Below are positions 1 through 4,987 of a stretch of 6,499 nucleotides of DNA, in pieces. Under the pieces are notes generated by a model, which saw only the letters and a program-made list of their open reading frames with translations, was not told where the DNA came from and ran no database searches. How positions within the stretch are numbered: the stretch's first letter is position 1; every line of letters starts with the position of its first letter. This DNA comes from Treponema sp. (GTDB lineage Bacteria; Spirochaetota; Spirochaetia; Treponematales; Breznakiellaceae), in the NCBI GenBank assembly GCA_031272575.1, contig JAISTO010000056.1, positions 1-6,499 on the forward strand. Reading direction: 5' to 3'. The position numbers and the translations under genes are program-made.

Positions 1-26
1 TCGCGTGATTTCACGCTTTTCGAGGC

Positions 27-126
27 TGCTTTTGGAGTTTTTAGAGTAAATTTTTGCGGTAAAACCGCAAAAATTTCTAATTTTCAGTGCGCTTTAGTCA
101 AAGCGCTACAAACTCCTAGGAGAGCA
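27..126. repeat. Foldback/MITE-like repeat with three nested hairpins
   Basis: This stretch can fold into a branched structure. An outer stem pairs GGAGTTT (34-40) with AAACTCC (110-116), and TGCT (27-30) with AGCA (123-126) extends it across an asymmetric internal loop. Inside are a perfect 13-bp stem, AAATTTTTGCGGT (48-60) with ACCGCAAAAATTT (64-76) around a 3-nt loop, and a 7-bp stem, GCGCTTT (89-95) with AAAGCGC (100-106). A further small inverted repeat, GCGTGA (3-8) with TCACGC (11-16), lies just to its left, and CTCCTAGGAG (113-122) is a perfect palindrome. The layout suggests a small non-autonomous mobile repeat or a structured RNA. Its position next to a truncated permease favours an insertion. 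The boundaries are inferred from the pairing only. Confidence 0.6.
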
Positions 127-131
127 AAACA

Positions 132-284
132 ATGACCCTCATGGTGACCAGTTTGACCTCCGGCTACACCACCGACTACGGCATCCTGATGCTTGCCGTA
201 ACGCTTTGCACCCTGCCGACCGTGGCGCTCTTCTTCGGCCTGCAGAAGTACTTCGTGGCAGGCGTTTTAGGCTCGGTAAAGTGA
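132..284 (+). pseudogene. C-terminal remnant of a MalG-type sugar ABC transporter permease
   Basis: Fifty codons read MTLMVTSLTSGYTTDYGILM and continue through a hydrophobic helix to LFFGLQKYFVAGVLGSVK. This matches the extreme C-terminus of the inner-membrane permeases of carbohydrate ABC importers (the MalG/UgpE type), which end in a TL-x-V-GL segment, a last transmembrane helix with LP near its middle, and a closing LQ+YFV-G...G-VK motif. A full permease is about 270-300 residues, so some 80% is missing. The residues before the ATG in the same frame (E-S-K-T) would also suit a permease, but a TAG at 117-119 closes the frame inside the hairpin element. AGGAG at 118-122 sits 9 nt before the ATG, so a short peptide might still be made. 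The best reading is a gene broken by the upstream repeat. A peptide this short could not form a transporter. Confidence 0.7.
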
Positions 285-326
285 GGGGGAGGAGGGGGCG
301 CGAGAGACGGCCCCCCCAGAGAGTAG

Positions 327-450
327 ATTCCGCGGTTAAACCGCGGAATGACGAGGGACGCAGACCGCGGAATGACGAGGCGATCGGGCCGCGGGATGAC
401 GGGCACCGCCAAACCGCGGGATGACGGGAGACGCAAACCGCGGAATGACG
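327..450. repeat. 24-bp-period tandem array of CCGCGG(A/G)ATGACG
   Basis: Five copies of the 13-mer CCGCGG(A/G)ATGACG start at 341, 365, 389, 414 and 438, giving steps of 24, 24, 25 and 24 bp. The spacers of 11-12 nt are themselves related (agggacgcaga, ggagacgcaaa). The first copy is the right arm of a perfect 10-bp inverted repeat, ATTCCGCGGT (327-336) with ACCGCGGAAT (340-349). The array ends 17 bp before the stop codon of the leftward lipoprotein gene. The complementary form GTCATTCCGCG recurs at 2119-2129 inside the MITE, so the motif belongs to a dispersed family. No T-run follows the hairpin, so it is not a classical intrinsic terminator. The rest of 285-467 shows only G-rich sequence and no gene. 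Confidence 0.8.
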
Positions 451-467
451 GTATTATTCCCCAGGGG

Positions 468-1442
468 CTAAAACGCCCGCACCGCACGAACCGAACGCGG
501 ACTCTTCTTGTCGAAGGGGTACTGAATGCCGTCGCCGAACTGCTGGTGCCATGCATTGTTCTCGTCATCGTCCTTTTGTGACGAAGACCAGTAAAAACTG
601 GAGAAGCCGCCCAGGCCCTGCACCTTCAGATTGGTGTACATTTGGTTTAACTCGTCCTTGCTCGGCAGGAACCAGTCGTCATCGCCGCCGTCACTGTAGT
701 CCGCGCAAGCCCGCGCCGCCTCGTGTAAGTCGGATTCCGAAACCGTGCCGTGGGAATGCTCCGCCAGTGCCGTCGTGTTCGCCGCGCCGGCGCCGATGCC
801 CGTTTCCGTACTGCACGATGTGCCGTCCCCGCCCCACTTGTGTGAGCCTTCGATGTCCGCGGGCGCGGCCTCGAGGTAGTGACAGGTCCCGCCGCCGCTG
901 CTAAAGCCGCTCGTACTGATATAGAAAATCAACCTGCCCGCGGGGCTGTAATATGCCGCCGGCGTGTAGACGGAGGAGTATTTGTCCTCCGGGTCCTTCA
1001 CCGTTATGTGGGCCTTGTATGCCGTATACGCCGTCAGGCCGTTTATGTTGATGGTTACGGCAGTGTTCGCCTCGGCGCCCCCCGTGGCGCTCGCTTTGGT
1101 ATTCCCCGTAACGCCGCCATTATATGCGGTCTCGACATCCTCGCCTTTTGCCGGAGCCTGCGCCGTCGAAGGGTACAGCACCATGTAGTAAGTGCCCGCC
1201 TTGTTCGAGGTGAACGTTACCGTCACGGTCGTGCCGTCTTCGCTGGTCATGTTCACCGAGCCCGACGACAGCACGGGCGCCGTGGTGTCCGTGTTGTTCT
1301 CGTTTCCGTCACCGTCAGCCGGGCCGTCAGGGTTTTGACACCCCGCCAGAACCACAACGCCTGCAAGCGCAAGCGCAAGTACTCTTGCGTTTGCGGCCGC
1401 AAGCGCGTCCCGCACGAAAAATTCCGCCATTCGTGTTTTCAT
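468..1442 (-). CDS. Surface lipoprotein with Ig-like and C-terminal DUF1566/Lcl_C-type domain
   Basis: A 324-residue predicted lipoprotein of unknown binding partner. The N-terminus has a signal peptide with lipobox L-A-G-C, Cys35 being the likely lipidated residue. An Asp/Asn/Gly-rich linker follows (about 36-53). Next comes a Thr/Ser-rich beta domain resembling an Ig or fibronectin-III fold, starting TAPVLSSGSV (about 54-165). The C-terminal domain (about 166-324) carries HYLEAAPAD, WFLPSKDEL (257-265) and YWSSSQ (284-289) and ends VRAVRAF, the pattern of the DUF1566/Lcl_C family, which has a lectin-like fold in characterised relatives. I chose the ATG at 1442 because GGAGG (minus strand, plus-strand 1451-1455) lies 8 nt before it; an in-frame ATG at 1457 overlaps that ribosome site. 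The protein is paralogous to the divergent lipoprotein at 2409-4157. It is probably exported and membrane anchored, with the C-terminal domain exposed for adhesion or ligand binding, but that role is inferred. Confidence 0.85.
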   Translation of the reverse strand: MKTRMAEFFVRDALAAANARVLALALAGVVVLAGCQNPDGPADGDGNENNTDTTAPVLSSGSVNMTSEDGTTVTVTFTSNKAGTYYMVLYPSTAQAPAKGEDVETAYNGGVTGNTKASATGGAEANTAVTININGLTAYTAYKAHITVKDPEDKYSSVYTPAAYYSPAGRLIFYISTSGFSSGGGTCHYLEAAPADIEGSHKWGGDGTSCSTETGIGAGAANTTALAEHSHGTVSESDLHEAARACADYSDGGDDDWFLPSKDELNQMYTNLKVQGLGGFSSFYWSSSQKDDDENNAWHQQFGDGIQYPFDKKSPRSVRAVRAF

Positions 1443-1450
1443 TTTGAAAA

Positions 1451-1455
1451 CCTCC
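1451..1455 (-). promoter_or_regulatory. Ribosome binding site fixing the start at 1442
   Basis: On the minus strand GGAGG stands 8 nt before the ATG at 1442, an ideal spacing. The next ATG upstream in frame (1457) overlaps this GGAGG and has no separate Shine-Dalgarno sequence, so the downstream start is preferred. Confidence 0.8.
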
Positions 1456-1500
1456 ATAAACTATAATTTCCCGCCCCTACGGGCAGGTGGAACCCCATGG

Positions 1501-1685
1501 AAGGGAGTAGGGAATGGGGAATAGGGAGTAGGGTGCGCTTGGCTCGTAGGCTGCGCGGGCTGCCGGAAAGTTTCACGGTAGTCCGCGCCCCCTGCAAGCG
1601 TCGCGCACCCTACTAGCCACTCCCTACTCCCTACTCCCTACTCCCCACTAGCCACTCCCCAAGCGCTACGCGCCTCCCACTCCCC
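1501..1685. repeat. Heptamer-based foldback element, copy 1
   Basis: The left arm (about 1504-1538) consists of 7-bp units of the form GAGTAGG/GAATGGG/GAATAGG. The right arm (about 1603-1660) consists of their complements (CTACTCC, CCACTCC, CCACTAG). The arms meet around a loop of about 64 nt, and the innermost pairing is the perfect 12-bp pair AGTAGGGTGCGC (1527-1538) with GCGCACCCTACT (1603-1614). Short tandem heptamers of this kind are known as dispersed minisatellites, notably in cyanobacteria; here they form the arms of a palindrome. A shorter relative lies at 2051-2296. I see no coding frame in the element. Confidence 0.75.
1534..1556 (+). repeat. Dispersed loop repeat, copy 1
   Basis: This 23-nt segment begins TGCGCTTGGCTCGTA and ends TGCGC. 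It recurs at 2266-2288 with two mismatches in the same orientation. In both places it is flanked on the left by GAGTAGGG-type heptamers. Confidence 0.85.
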
Positions 1686-1699
1686 GCACTCGACGCATA

Positions 1700-1732
1700 G
1701 TCAGAAAATCGACCACTGGTCAGAAAAATGAC
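1700..1732. repeat. Paired 14-bp direct repeats spaced 19 bp
   Basis: GTCAGAAAATCGAC (1700-1713) and GTCAGAAAAATGAC (1719-1732) differ at two positions and start 19 bp apart, close to two helical turns. Their edges, GTC...GAC, form a small inverted pair within each unit. This could be a double operator-like site or just repeat debris. No regulator gene is in the window. Confidence 0.45.
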
Positions 1733-1773
1733 TGTACCGCGCCCGGAGGGGCAACGGAGCGAGTGCGGAATCG

Positions 1774-1983
1774 TTACCTTTTTTGCGTAACGGGGGGGGG
1801 GGCAGAGAGGGTTTTTGCGTGGGGACCCGTGCGTGAAGCAGCCGGCGCCGCCCCAGGCGCGAGAACGCGCGAAGCAAAGAGAGAAGGCGCCGCCGCGGAT
1901 AACGCGCGCGCATATACGCCGGCAAGCGCCATTAAAACGCCGCCCGGCTCCGGTTTCCCGGCCGGTAATGCCAAAATCATCAC
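1774..1983 (-). CDS. Marginal short ORF with a C11 tract, downstream of a strong promoter
   Basis: A possible 69-residue product, starting at GTG 1983 or ATG 1980. I do not recognise it. In favour: GAGGG on the minus strand lies 6-9 nt before these starts, and a near-consensus promoter sits immediately upstream (2014-2042). Against: the composition is Ala/Pro-rich with no domain, and both strands of this GC-rich stretch are open. The frame crosses an 11-C run (plus-strand G run 1792-1802) seven codons before its stop. Losing one C would move translation into a frame that runs on to a stop at 1701, giving about 93 residues. Nothing else suggests a function. It may be a leader peptide, a remnant gene 5' end, or chance. 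Confidence 0.22.
   Translation of the reverse strand: MMILALPAGKPEPGGVLMALAGVYARALSAAAPSLFASRVLAPGAAPAASRTGPHAKTLSAPPPVTQKR
1792..1802. repeat. Homopolymer run of 11 G
   Basis: Eleven consecutive G on the plus strand (C on the minus strand) is long enough for slipped-strand length variation and is also a common place for sequencing error. It falls inside the marginal leftward ORF and in the possible long leader of the leftward lipoprotein gene. Confidence 0.85.
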
Positions 1984-2013
1984 AAAAAACCCTCTTTTGG
2001 GCTGTTTTAAGGG

Positions 2014-2042
2014 AGTATAACGGATAAAAATAATTATGTCAA
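2014..2042 (-). promoter_or_regulatory. Near-consensus sigma70-type promoter, leftward
   Basis: On the minus strand TTGACA (plus-strand 2037-2042, 6 of 6 matches) is followed after exactly 17 nt by TATACT (plus-strand 2014-2019, 5 of 6). Transcription would begin near 2007 and run left through the marginal ORF and the heptamer foldback towards the lipoprotein gene at 1442. The AT-rich spacer contrasts with its GC-rich surroundings. It is the best promoter match I found in the window. Confidence 0.7.
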
Positions 2043-2076
2043 GTGCCCGGGGCGGCGCGGCCTACGGCCGCTTGGG

Positions 2077-2260
2077 GAGTAGGGAGCACTGTCAACAAGT
2101 TAAGAAAAGTAACAATCGTCATTCCGCGACTTGATCGCGGACTCTCTACCAAACTGGCCCTTTTGAGGAGTAGATTGCGTAGTTCGGTTAAAACCGAACT
2201 ATGTCAAGCCCGGCAATGACGGTCTTGTTTTCCTTAACTTGTTGACAGTGGAGTAGGGAG
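2077..2260. repeat. 10-bp direct repeats flanking the MITE
   Basis: GAGTAGGGAG occurs exactly at 2077-2086 and 2251-2260, abutting both ends of the inverted repeats. Since the host sequence is itself made of GAGTAGG heptamers, a pre-existing repeat is possible. However, the two copies are out of 7-bp phase with each other unless one is a duplication. Confidence 0.7.
2087..2250. mobile_element. 164-bp MITE with 18-bp terminal inverted repeats
   Basis: CACTGTCAACAAGTTAAG (2087-2104) is a perfect inverted match to 2233-2250, and four further A:T pairs follow past a one-base bulge at 2232. GAGTAGGGAG flanks both sides (2077-2086 and 2251-2260) as a 10-bp target duplication; removing one copy restores the 7-bp phase of the host repeat. 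The interior has no ORF. It holds CCGCGA (2124-2129) paired with TCGCGG (2135-2140) and a 10-bp hairpin, TAGTTCGGTT (2180-2189) with AACCGAACTA (2192-2201), bounded by CGTCATT and AATGACG. This is a non-autonomous element. The transposase that would move it is not in the window, and I do not assign an IS family. Confidence 0.85.
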
Positions 2261-2375
2261 TGGCTTGCGCTTGGCTCGTAAGTTGCGCACCTTACTTCCT
2301 ATCACATCTGTGTTTATTTGTGTAAATCTAATGCTAAAGAATCAGCCTTTTTGTGTCGATATAAAGAATACCCAT

Positions 2376-2387
2376 CCCTGTTCAGGG
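2376..2387 (+). promoter_or_regulatory. Small hairpin in the leader of the rightward lipoprotein gene
   Basis: CCCTG (2376-2380) pairs with CAGGG (2383-2387) around TT, ending 9 nt before the ribosome binding site at 2397-2403. It could influence translation initiation, but the stem is short. I could not pick a convincing -35/-10 pair for this gene in 2290-2400; TATAAA at 2360-2365 lacks a good -35. Confidence 0.3.
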
Positions 2388-2396
2388 GAAAAGTAC

Positions 2397-2403
2397 AGAG
2401 AGG
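2397..2403 (+). promoter_or_regulatory. Ribosome binding site fixing the start at 2409
   Basis: AGAGAGG ends 5 nt before the ATG at 2409. The frame stays open back to an ATG at 2265, but that start lies in the foldback repeat and would bury the signal peptide under 48 extra residues. The lipobox position relative to 2409 makes this start clear. Confidence 0.75.
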
Positions 2404-2408
2404 TAAAT

Positions 2409-4157
2409 ATGAAAATTTGTGCGGGCTGCTGTTTTGCTGCGGTCCTTGCGGTGCTTGCTTCGGGTTGCCCATCCGGCAGCATTAGCGCGTTTCTTATGGG
2501 TGCCGATGAACTGGAAATTTACAACAGTCAGGGGAATGACGGGTCGGCAAGAATTTACCCGCAGGCCTACTGGGGCGAGTGGCTTCGCATAGATAATGGC
2601 GACAAGTGGTACGTCAGCCGCTCGAGCGTTACCGCCGGGGGCGCCGAAAAGACGAATGTTATGCTGGATGCCGCGCTGTCAGACTACATTCTAAAGGCAA
2701 CGGAAGGCAGCACTGACTATTACCTTTCCGCAAGCCGCCGCGCCGGCGCTTCCTTTACCGGTACCGCCGCCGGCCTCGAGAACATGGGCGGCGCTTCGTC
2801 ACCGCGTTATCTGCATTACGTCAACACAAAGAATTCCGAGGATAAGGGAGACGCCGAAATAAGCCCGGAGGGCGCCTTTACGATCGCGTCTGCCATTCCC
2901 GGGGACACCTACGCGCTGACGATTGTGGACGATAGTCATACCGCTCATGTAACCCCCTATGCTGACGGGGAGGACATAGGAACCATCACCTATGTGACCG
3001 GGAATGTCAATTTTAAGACGACGATTACTCCTGATTCGTCAGACCAGGATATGAACGAACTTTACGCGGGAGAGGAAAATGATTTTTATCTCCTTGTTGA
3101 AAATACCGGCACCGAGCCCTGCAGCGCCGTACTGTACGAGGTGACTTCAAGCGACGTTTCCGTAACGTCATTAGCCGCCGATAATATGCTTGCCATTGCT
3201 CCCGGCCAAACAGGAGCAGTAGCAGTGCGGATACGGGTCACCTGTGCCGCCGACGCCATTCAACAGGACAGCGGATTCAAAAAGATCAATATCACCCTTA
3301 CGGCAGGAACGGAAACCTGGCATGACTCGGTTTCACTGAAGTTTCATAAAAAGTACGCAAACTTTAACATTGTGTCCGAAAAAGATGTTTGCGGGGCTTT
3401 GATCACGCCGGCCGGAAGAACCTATCGATTTGAAACGACCCAAAAAACCATACAGGCGCCCTGGCGGGAGTCGCAGGGGGAGTATTATCTTGTATTCTTC
3501 GGCATAAAAGACGAGGACACGAAATACTCTTTCGCAGTGGATGGTACGCCCGGCCCGCTTACGGAAGCGGCGGCCGCGGCGAGGAGCGTGTCCGTTTCCG
3601 GGTCCGTTCTTACGCGGGATGCCCCGCCGACCGTATCGTCTTTGAGTAAGGGTGATATTGACTGTTACTCGATCAAAATTACCGGCGGATATCAGGTGGG
3701 GGACACCGGTCCCGCGGGCGGGCTGGTATTCTATGTCGATACCGCCGGCTTTCCTTCCGGGGCGGAGACGCCTTTTCACTACCTTGAAGCCGCGCCCTCC
3801 GATCTGTCCGCGGTATGGGGCGCCGATGAAGCGGTCGAAACCGATACCGCCCTGGGAACGGGACAGGCCAACACCGACGCTATCACGGCAAGTTCAGCGC
3901 CGGCCGGCGCGGCGGCAAAAGTATGCGATCAACTTGTTAATAGCATGGATGACTGGTTCTTGCCGAGCAGGGATGAATTGAATCTTCTATACACAAACCT
4001 TAAGTCAAAGTCGAAAGGCGGTTTCTCGAACGTGGAGTACTGGTCTTCCTCTCAAAGTACCGAAAGTCAATCGTGGGCGATAGATTTCAAAACCGGCATT
4101 GCAGGCACCGGGAGCAAAGACAAAGCAAAATCCTTCCGCCCAATCCGGGGCTTTTAG
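2409..4157 (+). CDS. Large surface lipoprotein with C-terminal DUF1566/Lcl_C-type domain
   Basis: A 582-residue predicted lipoprotein. The signal peptide ends in A-S-G-C, with Cys20 the likely lipidation site; Ala at -3 is acceptable in the looser spirochaetal lipobox. Residues about 21-204 are an unrecognised beta-rich region. Residues about 205-315 look like an Ig-like or CARDB-type domain (FYLLVENTGTEP, then IAPGQTGAVAVRI). Residues about 316-433 are another unrecognised segment. The C-terminal domain (about 434-582) begins GPAGGLVFYVD and carries HYLEAAPSD, WFLPSRDEL (516-524) and YWSSSQ (544-549), ending RPIRGF. This domain aligns along its whole length with that of the leftward lipoprotein at 468-1442, while the N-terminal parts are unrelated. 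It is probably an exported, membrane-anchored surface or periplasmic binding or adhesion protein; the ligand is unknown. Its stop overlaps the birA stop tail to tail by 4 bp, leaving no room for a separate terminator. Confidence 0.85.
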   Translation: MKICAGCCFAAVLAVLASGCPSGSISAFLMGADELEIYNSQGNDGSARIYPQAYWGEWLRIDNGDKWYVSRSSVTAGGAEKTNVMLDAALSDYILKATEGSTDYYLSASRRAGASFTGTAAGLENMGGASSPRYLHYVNTKNSEDKGDAEISPEGAFTIASAIPGDTYALTIVDDSHTAHVTPYADGEDIGTITYVTGNVNFKTTITPDSSDQDMNELYAGEENDFYLLVENTGTEPCSAVLYEVTSSDVSVTSLAADNMLAIAPGQTGAVAVRIRVTCAADAIQQDSGFKKINITLTAGTETWHDSVSLKFHKKYANFNIVSEKDVCGALITPAGRTYRFETTQKTIQAPWRESQGEYYLVFFGIKDEDTKYSFAVDGTPGPLTEAAAAARSVSVSGSVLTRDAPPTVSSLSKGDIDCYSIKITGGYQVGDTGPAGGLVFYVDTAGFPSGAETPFHYLEAAPSDLSAVWGADEAVETDTALGTGQANTDAITASSAPAGAAAKVCDQLVNSMDDWFLPSRDELNLLYTNLKSKSKGGFSNVEYWSSSQSTESQSWAIDFKTGIAGTGSKDKAKSFRPIRGF

Positions 4158-4987
4158 CGTTTAGCGTCCCATAGGAGTTCGCCGGTTACGAAGGGCCGCG
4201 CATGGGGCTCGCCTGCCGGCCTTAGCAGCAGTTCGCCCCCGGGGCCGATCCCCTCGAGTATGCCCCGCGTCTCGCTGCCGGACCCCGCGGCCCCCTCCGC
4301 AAACACGACTTCGCTCCCCCGCAGGTAGAGGCGCTCCTCGAGACGCGCCTGCCAGGGGGGACTGCCCCCGGGGGCAGTACCCCCGTCCCCGGAGCGGAGT
4401 TCCTCCGCAAGGCATAGCAGCACCCCCTCCAGCAGCGAGAAGCGCCGCCCGGCCAGTTCGTCTGCGGTGACGCCTGCCTCGCCCCACTCGCGGAGCGCGC
4501 GGCTCAGGCTCAGCGCCCGCGGGGCGAGTTCCGGCGGGAAGGAGTCCTGCGCAACGTTGATGCCAATGCCGGTGTGAAGCCTGCCCCCGTCGGCCTCGCA
4601 GAGTATGCCGCAGGTTTTTTTCGCGCCCCGGGGGCTCAGCAGCATAACGTCGTTGGGCCACTTCACCAGAACCCTGCCCGCCAGGCCCGGGGCGAAGCGC
4701 TCGATGGCCCTGGCCGCCGCGAGCCCGGCCCGCAGGCTGAAACCGGCGGGGATATCCTGGGGGCTGTCGTAATCGAGGCGGAGGGTGAACGCCAGATTGA
4801 GGCCCCGCTCCATGCGCCAGGGACGCGTCTGTCTGCCCCGCCCCGCCTCCTGGAAATCCGCGGCGATCACCGTGCCGGAGGGGAAGCCCTGGGCGGCCAG
4901 GCCGCGGGACAGGTCCATCGTGCTCGATACCGTTTCCTCGAAAAGAACAGGCCCGCCCAGGGGGTTTTTCAGGTCAAGCGGACGCAT
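4154..4987 (-). CDS. birA: Biotin--[acetyl-CoA-carboxylase] ligase, no DNA-binding domain
   Basis: A cytoplasmic enzyme that makes biotinyl-5'-AMP and attaches biotin to a lysine of biotin carboxyl-carrier proteins. At 277 residues it has the catalytic and C-terminal domains only. The biotin/ATP loop is GRGRQTRPW (49-57), the catalytic-lysine motif is KWPNDV (109-114, Lys109), and GIGINV is at 140-145. The C-terminal SH3-like domain closes the protein (LYLRGSEVVF to FVTGELLW). There is no N-terminal winged helix, so this is a monofunctional ligase and not the E. coli-type repressor. The usual S-T-N near the N-terminus reads S-T-M (22-24). A Gly/Pro linker around residues 203-215 is encoded partly by an 18-bp palindrome. 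The ATG lies inside the last codons of gltX (14-bp overlap), so the two are probably co-transcribed and translationally coupled. Confidence 0.95.
   Translation of the reverse strand: MRPLDLKNPLGGPVLFEETVSSTMDLSRGLAAQGFPSGTVIAADFQEAGRGRQTRPWRMERGLNLAFTLRLDYDSPQDIPAGFSLRAGLAAARAIERFAPGLAGRVLVKWPNDVMLLSPRGAKKTCGILCEADGGRLHTGIGINVAQDSFPPELAPRALSLSRALREWGEAGVTADELAGRRFSLLEGVLLCLAEELRSGDGGTAPGGSPPWQARLEERLYLRGSEVVFAEGAAGSGSETRGILEGIGPGGELLLRPAGEPHARPFVTGELLWDAKR
4361..4378. repeat. Perfect 18-bp palindrome inside birA
   Basis: ACTGCCCCCGGGGGCAGT is its own reverse complement. GGGGGG lies directly before it and ACCCCC directly after it, so the fold can extend past a mismatch. In birA it encodes part of a Gly/Ala/Pro linker (around GGTAPGGSP) between the catalytic and C-terminal domains. 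Confidence 0.75.

Larger units (their letters stand above)
2051..2296. repeat. Foldback element copy 2, interrupted by a MITE
   Basis: With the MITE and one 10-bp direct repeat removed, the left arm reads GGGGAGTAGGGAGTGGCT and then TGCGC. That matches the reverse complement of the right arm of copy 1 (1615-1646), with two heptamers fewer. The right arm, GCGCACCTTACT (2285-2296), matches copy 1's GCGCACCCTACT with one mismatch. The loop here is only about 14 nt, against about 64 nt in copy 1, and keeps the orientation it has in copy 1 although the arms are exchanged. This copy ends about 110 bp before the lipoprotein start at 2409. Confidence 0.6.

Noticed and set aside
1..135. Open frame from the window edge ending in a TGA that overlaps the ATG at 132
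   Set aside because: The stretch is dominated by perfect inverted repeats that explain its sequence better than coding does, and the translation matches nothing I recognise.
341..450. Evenly spaced repeats resembling a CRISPR array
   Set aside because: The repeats are 13 bp and the spacers 11-12 bp, far below CRISPR sizes. The spacers resemble each other, and there is no cas gene or leader in the window.
348..581. Plus-strand ORF with short internal peptide repeats
   Set aside because: The peptide repeat is the direct product of the 24-bp array, and its second half lies antisense to the lipoprotein C-terminal domain.
1460..1465. Minus-strand TATAGT as a -10 for the leftward lipoprotein gene
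   Set aside because: A start site 7 nt downstream would fall on or past the ribosome binding site, and no -35 match lies at the right distance.
1763..2020. Plus-strand ORF opposite the marginal leftward ORF
   Set aside because: No ribosome site or promoter for it is visible. Its openness is expected from GC-rich sequence, and it ends across the opposing promoter.
2265..2408. N-terminal extension of the rightward lipoprotein to an ATG at 2265
   Set aside because: That start lies within a dispersed repeat and would place 48 residues before a clear signal peptide and lipobox. A ribosome site directly precedes 2409.
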